A DNA stretch of 64,000 nt, taken from the NCBI GenBank assembly GCA_004352715.1, contig SCFE01000025.1, positions 520,106-584,105 of the forward strand, in the 5' to 3' direction. A program made the translations under genes and the position numbers. The notes under the pieces are model-generated. The model had not been told where the DNA came from. It saw nothing but the letters and a program-made list of their open reading frames with translations, and did not search any database. The DNA comes from Hofstenia miamia. Taxonomy: Eukaryota; Xenacoelomorpha; Acoela. Positions 12,405 to 23,210 of the stretch are shown one piece after another (position 1 is the first letter of the stretch; every line of letters begins with the position of its first letter).

Positions 12405-12570
12405 GCACCTACACAAACATTCACACAAACATTGATTATATTATTATATATCGTACATATTAATTTGTAGTAATTTATTTGCTTATATTTTATTTTTCTT
12501 TTGTCATGTGTTAGTTTGTAGAATTTTGTATACACTAAGCAATAAATTTGCTTTGACTCTTTAAACACAA

Positions 12571-13170
12571 TCAAACATCTAGTAGTTTCACTAAAAAATT
12601 ATGCTACTAATATCATTTATAAAGAAGGATTTAATAGCTTTACTTTTGAGAGATCTAATTTCAATCTTGGAAACGTTGAAAATTTCTTATTCCTTGCTAT
12701 TTTTCTTAAAAATATTAACGTTTCTAAACAAAAGTTTAATCATTTTTTTTATAATGTCACATAATATTAAATAGAAAATTTATGATTGAATTAATTCTTC
12801 CATTTTTCAAGATAAACAAGCATTAATTTTAAACATAAATATTTTACACAGGTGGGAATGATTTATGCAAATATATATTTTGACTTCAACAATACCTTAA
12901 AATGTAAATATTAATAAAAAGTGAATAGACGCATACTAGTGAAATTTATGAAAAACCAAATATAAAAAAAATTTTGCATTTTTACAAAAGTGATACTTAA
13001 GTGTCGAAATTTCTATTATAAGAAACTTTTTTATAAATGATAATAATGATGGTGTTTGTGAGCAAAATGAGTAGGAAGCGTTATTGTGAGTAAATTTCAA
13101 AAACATGGTTATAAAAATCACATGCTGTGAAAGATATCACAAAAGTTTGTGGCAAATCATGAATACATTT
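12571..13170. other. Interior of the piggyBac-ended element beyond the LINE
   Basis: AT-rich filler between the LINE 3' end and the right TIR. No reading frame or repeat that I can support. Confidence 0.4.
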
Positions 13171-13358
13171 TATTTATTAGCTAATCACGTCGTTTTTGTG
13201 TCCATTATGAGGACAGATATTGATGTCTTTTTGACGGCTATAAATGTTAACATAAGGACGTCCAAAAGACAACTTCGTGTTACTAGGGAAGAGAAGTATA
13301 TGATTTTTTCAGCATGTCGGCCTATTTCGAATAGCTCGAGAATTTCTTTTCCAATTGA

Positions 13359-13816
13359 TTACCCAAGCAAAAAGGATCCATGGACCATTGTTGGCCCATC
13401 ATTGTTTCTATTGTTGCCATTATTGGCGTTTGACTGCTGGGTCATTAGTGGCCCAATAATAAGTAAGCAATAAGCCAATAATGACTTTTAAGTTATTTTT
13501 CTCAAATAATTCATGTGATGAAAATACAATGCTCAAAATTGTTACTGGATAAGATTCCAATAACATAAAACAAACATATAAACTACTGCAGTGACTATGT
13601 GAAACATTTTTTTACAGAAACTATATTTTATTACAAAGTGAATTTATATTCATTGTTTGTAATGTAAATATTTATGAAATTATTTGATAGTAATTTTTTG
13701 AAATCATTTAAATTTGCATAAAAACCCCTATTCTTCACTCATTGTTGGATATATGGCTGGGTGGGCCAACCGCAAATAATGGCCGATAGTGGAAACAATA
13801 TTGGGCATCAATGATC
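13359..13816. mobile_element. Right-arm copy of the TTACCCAAGC MITE, one end deleted
   Basis: Inverted counterpart of 681-1160. The end near 13359 is intact. At the other end about 45 bp, including the terminal TTACCCAAGC, are missing: the sequence jumps from ATGATC straight to the flanking TATA. The breakpoint lies between short direct repeats (GAT), which suggests deletion by slippage or microhomology repair. Confidence 0.78.
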
Positions 13817-14774
13817 TATAAATCCACCTAGTTTGCATTTCGAATATGTCAGTCTAGACAAATTCCAAACAACTATTTCTCATAAAAACAACTGGGTGAA
13901 TCTAGGGATATTATTAAAAGCATAGAGAATTGAAAATTCCAAAAGTTTTTAAACTATTTTTCAAGATTTTAAATAATTTCAAAGAAAATTCACATTAAAT
14001 TTCCAGAATCATTCTAAAAATTAATATTTGATGATCATTAAATTTTGTAAATTGCAGTTTAAAGTCATAAATAAACACTACTAATATCATTAACAAAGAT
14101 TTCACAACTTAGTAAAACAGCTGATTTATAATAGAAATGCATTTTTATAAATTATGTCAATGAGTTCAAAATTCTATGAGAATATTTAATCCATCATGAT
14201 ATTGAAATGTAAATTTTTAGAAGCCAAGGTTTTCAAGTAATTTAATAGTTAGTTATTTAGTAGCTGGTATAGACTGAAATAGCATAAATTTCATGAATAG
14301 ATTATTTGGAAATATTATTGAAGTAATATTATCATAATTTGAGAAATATTAGAAATTAAAAAAATTTCTTTGAATTTCATTTTGTCTATTTACGAAATTT
14401 TAGAAAAATAATGCTAAAATTTACACATAATCACAAATTTTTGCAACCAACCATGCGAGTTTACTCTCTTACGCCTTTAGTAGAGTTGCAGACGTGTCAC
14501 GTCAAAATTTTACTTAGCGTTATTTTTCTTGTAAATTAATGTATGTATAGCTCAAGTATAAACACATTTTTGGTAACCAAGGAAAGACAAATAAAAGCTT
14601 ATAGAATATATTTGATAATATTATTGTCAAAGCTTCTAACCTGGTGACAAAGATATGTGACAATTTTGCCATGCAAAGCGTGACACGCAGATAAACGTCT
14701 TGAAACTGAATCCATTAACCGTACTTCTTGAGTTATTTGGTGTTACGATTCAAGGATGTAACTCTTTAATACTT

Positions 14775-15026
14775 TCAGATTTGTGGGATTTTTCTCTCGA
14801 CAAAATCCTTGAGAATCTGCCACACGTTCTCTATGGGTACTAGATCTGGCGAATTCGGTGTGCATTGCATAACTTAAATATTATAATTGGTAAAAAATTC
14901 TTTTGTCGATTTTGAGGTGTGAGGAGGTGCTCCATTTTGTTCTAAGATCCATGAATCGGGACATAAGCAGGTTGCATATGGTACAAATTCCTCTAGTATT
15001 TGGCCATATTTTGAACCAGTGTCATC
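14775..15026 (-). pseudogene. Tc1-like transposase C-terminal relic
   Basis: On the minus strand one frame reads SKYGQILEEFVPYA, SWILEQNGAPPHTSKSTKEFF, a stop, then NSPDLVPIENVWQILKDF and VERKIPQI. These are the middle and last DDE blocks of a Tc1-like transposase (D2 block, then SPDL-IEN-W). The second catalytic Asp (normally QQDGAPPHT or QQDNAPPHT) is Asn here, and one stop interrupts the fragment. The sequence is close in style to the transposase at 2795-3780 (ENVWQILK). TIRs were not found. Confidence 0.78.
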
Positions 15027-15039
15027 TAATGTGAAATCT

Positions 15040-15330
15040 AATGATAGTCAAATTTTGAAAAGTGGCCACTTTTTTTAATTGAGCTATATGTATATATAAT
15101 TGATAAATGTTGAACAATAATGTATAAATGTACGAAAAAATTCATGTTAAAGTAAATAAGAGAAACCAAGCCTGATGGCTTACGCTTTGAGACAAATAGC
15201 ACAAGTTTGATAGATTCTTCGACATTATGTAGTATCATCCCTACAACTCCGAAAAAAGATAAAAGAAAAAGAAGTAAAACTCAAAATAATATTTATCGAA
15301 GTTCTAAGAATTATACAGTTGTTAATTTAG
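15040..15330. other. No gene seen
   Basis: AT-rich sequence upstream (minus sense) of the Tc1 relic. The first transposase domains are not recognisable here. Confidence 0.35.
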
Positions 15331-15339
15331 CATTTATAA

Positions 15340-16450
15340 ATTAGGCGAGTATCAGTCGCAACAATTGTTTGATAAATTGAGTGTAGACTACGCCTGCACT
15401 AATTTCTGCAAGCACACGTAAACGCAGAACTTTTTATGCGTGGGAATCTAAATTAGCTATTAGACGACTGGTACCTGTCTTATGGTTAAACAGTGAATAT
15501 GTTTTGTAGTTTTACATAAAAAGCAACTACGTGCGAACAGAGTGATGGAATTTAAGCTTGTAGTAGTTCATCTTTATTTATCGTATTACTTTTAATTATG
15601 ACGCGAAGCTAGCGGTCTCTGCATGCAATAACTGATCGCAATTTAGCGAAGGAATTATCAATGGGCATTGCGTTCGATGTTTGCACTGCAGTTAGGTACG
15701 TGTAAGTATGGGGGAATTTAATTCCTGGTTAGCTTGCTATCGCTCGTGCACTTTACATGCAGTAACCAACTCACAATAGGCAAACACTAATTGTATTAAC
15801 CTTATTTTAGATCTAACTTTAACCTCCGAATACCGAAACCGATAATGTAGTTGTATGATACCTTACCTTAAATGTACTCGTAGTTTGTAGCTAGCAGTTG
15901 TGGTTTTTCTCTTGTCTGCTAGTAGCTAGCGTGGTGCTATTTTAACCTGTCCTTAGTTATAGTAGTTTTAAGATCGTTACTTATTTTATCTATATGTAGG
16001 AAGCTGCTCGTGCAACTCTATCACTTAGGTTATACAACTTTTCTTGTTAAGCAACTAGTTTTGATACTTTGCTATACACATATATAATCTAGTTTGTGTA
16101 GTTGTTGAGACTGAGGATTAGGTCGATTAGTGACGTTCATTTATTATTCACTCTAGTTAAGGCACACATAACAAATATAATCTTTGAGTATGAGCTGAGG
16201 TAGCAGTGTATGGAAATCACGCCGATTGGAATTACGAAGGTGTTGATGGCTTCCGGTGAGCCTGTCGTGAATGCTCAGCTCCGGGCAAGTGCGCCCATTA
16301 CCTTCTTCCAATCTTTGGAGTTCACCAAGCCGTATCTAAATAATACGTGGTTACAATTGTATAGTTGAATCATCTAGTTAGTAGTGAATGGAATATACAA
16401 TTGAAGAAAGAAGAAAGAAGTGGAATAAATACCTACCCCGCATTACCTAT
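15340..16450. other. Compositionally distinct, LTR-like island
   Basis: About 1.1 kb with clearly higher GC and fewer homopolymers than its surroundings. Near the end it has a TATA-rich stretch (16075-16092), a structured GC-rich core at 16200-16330 and an AATAAA at about 16423. This order (TATA, structured leader, polyadenylation signal) fits a solo LTR. I could not find TG...CA ends with matching target duplications, a primer-binding site or any gag/pol frame, so an ancient host regulatory or noncoding RNA region is also possible. Confidence 0.25.
16224..16313. other. Imperfect long hairpin in the GC-rich core
   Basis: GATTGGAA-GAAGGT-ATGGC on the 5' side (with TTAC and GTTG bulges) pairs with GCCCAT-ACCTTC-TTCCAATC on the 3' side. 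An inner GAGC/GCTC pair sits in the loop. The stem totals about 20 paired bases. It could be an RNA structure of a retroelement leader or a noncoding RNA. No polymerase III boxes of tRNA type were found. Confidence 0.35.
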
Positions 16451-16459
16451 CTAAGTCTT

Positions 16460-18849
16460 ATCAGAAGAACTCTAAATTGGTTATGATTACTTATTTGTTA
16501 GTGTATTTGCCTGGGTAATGTTATTACAATTATATGCAAAGTTTAAAGAAAAAGTATGGAATTCAAATTAATATCGAGATTGTTGAGTCATGTTGAGATT
16601 TTTAGACCAAATCTATTACGTTTAGTCAGGTCAGATAAGATTTCAGCCACTCATAGCCACCAGTGAACCACTGGTGGACCACTAGTGACCATATTTCTTG
16701 AAAGTTGTTTTCTTCCTATTTATACTTCCAGTCTTTATATGTGTTATTTCTATAAATTCCTTAGACTTCATGACTGCTTGCATCAATTGGCAATCGTGTA
16801 GAACAGAAGTCGGTTTTGGTGAATACCTCCTCTGAATATAAGCAGTGCAATGCTTAGATTGTGAACATCACTTAGGTATCACATGCGCATATACAATCTA
16901 AAATAATTCACTGCCTTTCGTGTTAGCATAAATAACAAATATGTTTATTTTAAGCTCCTTGCTACCGAAGGTTGGTACTTTGTTTAATACGTACATTCTA
17001 ACATAAGAAAGTACCTTGATTAGCTGCGTCATCTCTTCAAAGTCTTTGTGATTTGGAAAATTTCCCTTTTCAGTACTTGGACAGTGTTACATATTTAATG
17101 GTACGTCTTCTTGGTATGGTTTATCATATTATAAAACCTACATTTTACAAAGATTCATAGAAAGAATAGTGCATTCAATTATGTCCAAGCATTTCACAGT
17201 CAACACTAGAACAGCGAGCACTCCTTGAAAATATATTTACATCGGATGTTTTAAATGAAAAATTATTGAATAGAGACAAAATTTCTACTAGCTGCAAACT
17301 CAATGAAATTATCAACATAATTGGAAGTATATGTATCTGCTAGTGTTATTGTTGAATGAATAATGAAGCAAAATAAAACGGATTATATGCCATTTTGACA
17401 TATGCTCGCATTTCTAGTCTTAATGATCATTTCTTGAAGAGGAAAGTGCTTAAAATAGATTTCATGCGTTTTCTTTGATTTTTAATTTATCATTGTGTTC
17501 TATGGAATGTCCATGAATCTTATAGTGAGAGGCGAAAATCTATTTTCATTAAAATTTATTAAGCATATTCTAGAAAACTTGGAATTCTTTCTAAGTTTTA
17601 TGACATATTTTCTGAGTTTCTATTTAGAGCTTCTATTGTTCTGGTAGTTAACGTTCGGTGATCATCGATTTTTTATGTTCTTTCCAGGATAAGAATGAAC
17701 CATAGTTTTTTTGATTTTGAGTAATTTCTCTGCTTTGACATTCCTTGAAAATTCAAATCTCAGTTTTTCCATATAATTTTGTGGTTTGCTATAAGCTTCA
17801 TCCAGCGTCTGCTTCCTTGCATTTGAACAATCACAATTAATGGTCAGACTAAGAGTTTCAAACTAAAAGAAATGGAAGTTTCCCAAATGTTCTACTTTCA
17901 AACTCCTAATTTGATTAATGGATGTCATTTTGAATTGATTGTTTTAAAATTCTTCTTAGATAGTTAAGAAATATTTTAGAATTCAGTTTCTATAAAAGGT
18001 TAAATTCACTACTCTTCCGCGTTTCCGTCATTCATAATTCGGTATCTATTATGCCATCAAATACGTCTATTTTATAATATGCATTTGTCGACATCCTCAA
18101 CACTTGACACACCAACTCTCCTACAAAAATAGTTTTGAATTGGGAAAGAATAAGCCTAGACTGCTGATACACGATGGTGCACTTGGTTTTTTGGCCCCTT
18201 AAAATTTAGCATTTCAATTGTGCATGAAATTATCTTCGACAGGTCTAGCTGATAAGCATTGATCGTTTAGCGTTTGATGTAAGTGCTCTGCACTAGTGCA
18301 AATTTCCGACATGCAGCCCTTCCCAAATTGTTGCATTTAGGCTTCAATTGAATTTTAGTAAGAATCACTCACATATCATAAGTGAATGCCATATATGTCA
18401 TCGAACGCCTGGTTGTCGAAATAAAGAGCCAAAATCGCCGCCTTGAATTTTATAAAAGTTGTCAGAAAGGACAAAATTTTGGGATTTTTCTAAAGTCAAA
18501 TTCGAATTTCTCGTTGTTTTCCAAATCAATTTTTGACATAATTTTGTTTCATACCCACTGCTTTCCTTTGGAATCATTGAATTAATATCAAAAAAATTTA
18601 AGTCTTTGGTGCAGATTGGTATGTATATATCAAGAAGAAAGGTGTAATTCCCATTTTATTTTTTCATTGTACATGTTGATTGTCTTGTGGCCAAGGCCAT
18701 AATAGCACATTAGACATACATAAAGTATCAGTTTCTCAAGAAATATAAGATTTGAATTTTAATGATTGTTTCAATAATTTTAAAATACGCCAGGAGAATT
18801 CTTGAAAATTTAAAATTTATTCAAATGCTTTTCAATTGAAAAAATGTTT
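16460..18849. other. Long stretch without recognisable gene
   Basis: AT-rich sequence. A small palindrome lies at about 16638-16660 (CCACCAGTG / CACTGGTGG). Several frames of 60-70 codons exist without domain features. I found no TIR pair or LINE/transposase motif. Confidence 0.4.
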
Positions 18850-19278
18850 AATTCAATTTTCTCAGGAAAATTATTTTTAAAATGTTTTATTTGGTGACGG
18901 GTCACAGTGTCGATTTTTACTGAAAGCATCTGGATCTGGATCACCTAATCACATTTAAATAAATGAAAGAATTAAATTACGCAAACCGGCTTATCTGTAA
19001 GCTCATTGTTACCTAAGCATTAAGTTTCACAAATGCCATGTGGGCCTTAATTTGTTTCGTAATTTAATTTTTTCAGGAAAATTATTTTTAAAATGTTTTG
19101 TTTGGTGACGGGTCACAGTGTCGATTTTTTAATGAAAGCATCTGGATCTGGATCACCTAATCACATTTAAATAAATGAAAGAATTAAATTACACAAACCG
19201 GCTTATCTGAATAATTGTAAGCTCATTGTTACCTAAGCATTAAGTTTCACAAATGCCATGTGGGCCTTAATTTGTTTC
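18850..19278. repeat. Two-copy tandem duplication, period ~211 bp
   Basis: The unit at 18850-19060 is repeated at 19061-19278 with a few substitutions and a 7-8 bp insertion (GAATAATT) in the second. Shared anchors include GGTGACGGGTCACAGTGTCG, GGATCTGGATCACC and TGCCATGTGGGCCTTAATTT. No coding frame is preserved. Confidence 0.92.
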
Positions 19279-20379
19279 AATGGTTTTAGAACTAGTTTAT
19301 ATTGATTTTTGCTTGTTTCTGTAATAGGACTCTACAAATCCACTGTTCCAGAATTCGAATCAGAATCCCACATAGATTCGGAATCGAATTTGATTTCGTT
19401 TATTGGGTTTTAAATGAATAAAATTATAGTTAATAATAATTATTCGAAATTGTTGAAAGAAATTCATAGAATGGGTTAAATTATTATGTTTAATAAATGT
19501 TTACAAATGGAAAAATTCAGGGATGTACTCCTAAAAAATTTCAAGTGGGCTCTATATTGAGTACTGTATTTGAATATTTATTTTGATCAATCTTAATTTC
19601 ACAATAGATAAAATCCAATACCACAAACCGTAATATGACTTTAACAATGAGGCTGGGTCCCCAATCAAATTTAACAAGGTGGGCTGAGCCCCACTGAGTA
19701 CTTCCTCCAGCAAAACCCTGCAAAACCCTTGTCTTTATTGTGCGAAGTGAAGCATTCAACTATGTCAGTGGAAACCAACGTGATGGTCTGCCTCGTGTAA
19801 TGTAATGTATGTGCAAGCATGCTCTTTAACAAAACAATTCAAGCGACTTTCTTAGGATAAAAACAAGTCCAATTGGATGACCAGGTCATTAATTTTATAA
19901 TTTCACTGGGACTCGCCAGGTTAAATGCTCTCAGATCACATGGATCATGTTTTGTGACCCGGGATCAACGCTGATCTCACCTCAGAGACGTCTATGATAT
20001 AAACAACACGTTTTCGTGAATTTGTTGAATAAATTACATTTGTCTAAAAGTTAAATCGATTGACCTTCACTTGATTTTGTCTGTGAAAAGATTTCTGCAA
20101 GATACTCTCAATCGTTAATTTGGACGTCATCGCAAATATTCTGATTTCAATTAACATGGCAGTGAGAACCATTTTCATTAGGCGTATGGCTAGACATGTC
20201 GAATCATGAAGCAATTCTATCGTTCTTATTATCTAATTTCAAGAAAATCACTTATTGCGGTACGTACGCTTGTTTACTATTATCACATATGGTTAACCGT
20301 TCAGAATTTGAGGAGGTAAAAATTCAACTTTCAAATAATGGTGAAATCAAATCTTATTTCTTTTTACTTATCCTGCTAA
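19279..20379. other. No confirmed gene
   Basis: AT-rich DNA with a GGGCT/AGCCCC patch near 19630-19700 and GATCAC/GTGACC words near 19930-19980, resembling MITE subterminal words elsewhere in the window. A possible short exon at 20196-20259 is too weak to call. The stretch ends in a (TA)n run at 20380-20402 against a 1000-N gap. Confidence 0.35.
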
Positions 20380-20402
20380 TATATATATATATATATATAT
20401 AA

Positions 20403-21402
20403 NNNNNNNNNNNNNNNNNNNNNNNNNNNNNNNNNNNNNNNNNNNNNNNNNNNNNNNNNNNNNNNNNNNNNNNNNNNNNNNNNNNNNNNNNNNNNNNNNN
20501 NNNNNNNNNNNNNNNNNNNNNNNNNNNNNNNNNNNNNNNNNNNNNNNNNNNNNNNNNNNNNNNNNNNNNNNNNNNNNNNNNNNNNNNNNNNNNNNNNNNN
20601 NNNNNNNNNNNNNNNNNNNNNNNNNNNNNNNNNNNNNNNNNNNNNNNNNNNNNNNNNNNNNNNNNNNNNNNNNNNNNNNNNNNNNNNNNNNNNNNNNNNN
20701 NNNNNNNNNNNNNNNNNNNNNNNNNNNNNNNNNNNNNNNNNNNNNNNNNNNNNNNNNNNNNNNNNNNNNNNNNNNNNNNNNNNNNNNNNNNNNNNNNNNN
20801 NNNNNNNNNNNNNNNNNNNNNNNNNNNNNNNNNNNNNNNNNNNNNNNNNNNNNNNNNNNNNNNNNNNNNNNNNNNNNNNNNNNNNNNNNNNNNNNNNNNN
20901 NNNNNNNNNNNNNNNNNNNNNNNNNNNNNNNNNNNNNNNNNNNNNNNNNNNNNNNNNNNNNNNNNNNNNNNNNNNNNNNNNNNNNNNNNNNNNNNNNNNN
21001 NNNNNNNNNNNNNNNNNNNNNNNNNNNNNNNNNNNNNNNNNNNNNNNNNNNNNNNNNNNNNNNNNNNNNNNNNNNNNNNNNNNNNNNNNNNNNNNNNNNN
21101 NNNNNNNNNNNNNNNNNNNNNNNNNNNNNNNNNNNNNNNNNNNNNNNNNNNNNNNNNNNNNNNNNNNNNNNNNNNNNNNNNNNNNNNNNNNNNNNNNNNN
21201 NNNNNNNNNNNNNNNNNNNNNNNNNNNNNNNNNNNNNNNNNNNNNNNNNNNNNNNNNNNNNNNNNNNNNNNNNNNNNNNNNNNNNNNNNNNNNNNNNNNN
21301 NNNNNNNNNNNNNNNNNNNNNNNNNNNNNNNNNNNNNNNNNNNNNNNNNNNNNNNNNNNNNNNNNNNNNNNNNNNNNNNNNNNNNNNNNNNNNNNNNNNN
21401 NN
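20403..21402. other. Assembly gap, exactly 1000 N
   Basis: The round size indicates a placeholder of unknown length. It abuts a (TA)n run on the left and the Tc1-like transposase at 21403 on the right, cutting that transposase just after its YIDILQQHIMPIM block. Confidence 0.95.
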
Positions 21403-21881
21403 CATTATTGGCATAATATGTTGTTGCAATATGTCAATATATTGCTTACTGTCCATTGTTCCGTCTTTGACTATTTTTCGGAGACCTGTTGCCCAAATTG
21501 CTCCAAACACCATAATTGACTGCTGACGATCCGTTACTAAAGGACATAAATATTGGGGTTTATAGCGCTCAGCGGCTCCTCTTGGGCGTCTAAGAAACTC
21601 CATGCGTCCTGATTTAACTTGAATACGACTCTCATCGGTGAACACAACTTTACTCCAATCTGAGACGGTGTTCTTTAATTTTTGTTTACACCACGCTAGA
21701 CGGGCCAAAACGTGGTTTTTGTTGAGAAGTGGCTTTCGGGCTCTATGTCTTCCATAGAGTCCATATTTCAGCAAAATGCGGCATATGATAGAGGCATGGT
21801 ACTTGTGGCCATCTGTCCAGTCATGTTTTAGCTCTTTTGATGTGAGTTTTGGGCAAAGACGTGAGAGTCGGCATAAATTTC
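21403..21881 (-). pseudogene. Tc1-like transposase fragment (family B)
   Basis: The minus strand reads from 21881: LCRLSRLCPKLTSKEL, then ILLKYGLYGRHRARKPLL, LARLAWCKQKLKN, then VVFTDESRIQVKSGRMEF with the first catalytic Asp. It continues through RPRGAAERYKPQYL, SIMVFGAIWATGLRK and DSKQYIDILQQHIMPIM, and is then lost in the gap. This is the HTH-to-DDE half of a Tc1-like transposase. A close copy lies at 47590-47940 on the plus strand, here Leu instead of Val after RMEF. Both ends are truncated by N runs, so integrity cannot be judged. Confidence 0.85.
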
Positions 21882-22186
21882 NNNNNNNNNNNNNNNNNNN
21901 NNNNNNNNNNNNNNNNNNNNNNNNNNNNNNNNNNNNNNNNNNNNNNNNNNNNNNNNNNNNNNNNNNNNNNNNNNNNNNNNNNNNNNNNNNNNNNNNNNNN
22001 NNNNNNNNNNNNNNNNNNNNNNNNNNNNNNNNNNNNNNNNNNNNNNNNNNNNNNNNNNNNNNNNNNNNNNNNNNNNNNNNNNNNNNNNNNNNNNNNNNNN
22101 NNNNNNNNNNNNNNNNNNNNNNNNNNNNNNNNNNNNNNNNNNNNNNNNNNNNNNNNNNNNNNNNNNNNNNNNNNNNNNNNNNNNNN

Positions 22187-22361
22187 CTACGATGCTTCCA
22201 AGTTCAAAAGCGCCCATAACAATTGCTATTTCACTGTTGGAAATGCCATGTTGGTACTTTGCTTGAATTGGGAAAAAGCTGTTGAGAATTGTATCATTCA
22301 TTCCCTCAAACATAAATAGGAGGAGAAGCAAGGCTATTGATACATATTTTTGTAACTTCAT
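22187..22361 (-). pseudogene. SLC18B1-like transporter, truncated copy C
   Basis: Starts at the same ATG as the intact gene (MKLQKYVSIALL) and runs about 58 codons to GAFELGSIV before an N gap. It shares IVMGAFELGS with copy B where the intact gene has YVMGIFDLGS, so B and C derive from one intermediate. What follows the gap on the minus strand is a Tc1-like transposase rather than more transporter. The remaining 11 or so membrane segments are absent unless they lie in the 305-N gap, which is too small for them. Confidence 0.75.
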
Positions 22362-23210
22362 CTTTGATCTATAACAATCACAAAATGAATTTATATATAA
22401 TAGCAAGAAATTATTTGAAAAGCTTCGGTCTGCAATATATAAATATATATGATACATGTGGTTGTCCCAAAAAATTAAAATTTAAGTTATCATTTTTCAA
22501 AAAATGGCAAAATTCTAAATCTTCCATCAACTACCATGTCTAAGAATCAATAAAAACTCAGTTAAGCTTCTTCAAAAATACTATATAAGCAAAATTAAAT
22601 AAGTAATTTGAACAATATTGTCACTGCCATAAGAAACTATCATTTTTTAGTAAATTCGATTTCATAAAAGCATTTACTGTAAGCCTGAAACCAGCGACAT
22701 TGCAAATCCGTTGAATATTAATTTTTAAATTGCAACATGAACTACTGCAATATTACACAACAGGAGAATATGAATTGAAAACCTTGAAATACTTTATTAG
22801 TTGAAAATAATGCTGTGCATGAGGCAATAATTGCTGCAGTCTCGAAAAATAGAAAAAACATATTTTAAATACAGTTGCGTCTATAACAAATATAATAAAG
22901 TGGATTTTATATGGGTCATTTTTGCTCCAATTTGTTTCAAATAGGTCGACAAAGTCCACTTTAAAGTAAGCAGCCTATTTTTGTTTTTTCAGTGTCAACG
23001 CTGGTAATCTTCTGTGTAAATAGCTTGTAAATATTGATTGTTGTTGTGTACTTACGGTAGACGCATGTAGTGTGTATTTTTAGTAGTGCTGTAAAGAACA
23101 GCATGGCCTGTAAATATGTACAAACCGTTTTAAGTAGAAGCCAAGAAAAAATATTTCATATTCTGATTACAATTTCTGTTTAGAAAAAAATATAACGAAT
23201 GATTACTTAA

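Larger units (their letters stand above)
10291..13288. mobile_element. piggyBac-ended composite element carrying a LINE fragment
   Basis: Termini are CCCTAGTAACACG at 10291 and CGTGTTACTAGGG at 13288, with inverted repeats of about 115 bp. The left flank is TTAA (10287-10290). The left palindrome arm shows the uninterrupted site GTCTTAAGAGAAG. CCC...GGG ends at TTAA are the hallmark of piggyBac transposition. The right flank reads AA instead of TTAA, so two bases of the target duplication have been lost. No piggyBac transposase lies inside; the interior is a LINE reverse-transcriptase fragment plus AT-rich filler. Most likely a nonautonomous piggyBac into which a LINE was later inserted. Confidence 0.82.
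8583..14468 (-). repeat. Right arm of the giant inverted repeat
   Basis: This is the inverted counterpart of 1-4373. It is longer because of two arm-specific insertions: a foldback element at 9056-9220 and a 3.0 kb piggyBac-ended element at 10291-13288. Homology stops at about 14468, where the arm gives way to unrelated sequence. Near 10170-10250 the two arms differ by a local sequence replacement rather than point changes. The amount of divergence argues against two reads of one allele but does not exclude joined haplotypes. Confidence 0.9.

Noticed and set aside
16200-16330. tRNA or tRNA-derived SINE
   Set aside because: No A-box/B-box pair or cloverleaf; only a long bulged hairpin.
19541-19759. 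72-codon minus-strand frame
   Set aside because: It overlaps a GGGCT/AGCCCC inverted patch that looks like element ends; no domain or neighbour supports it.
20196-20259. ATG followed by 21 codons and a GTACGT donor, as a first exon
   Set aside because: Attractive donor, but no promoter, no downstream exon before the gap, and chance occurrence is likely.
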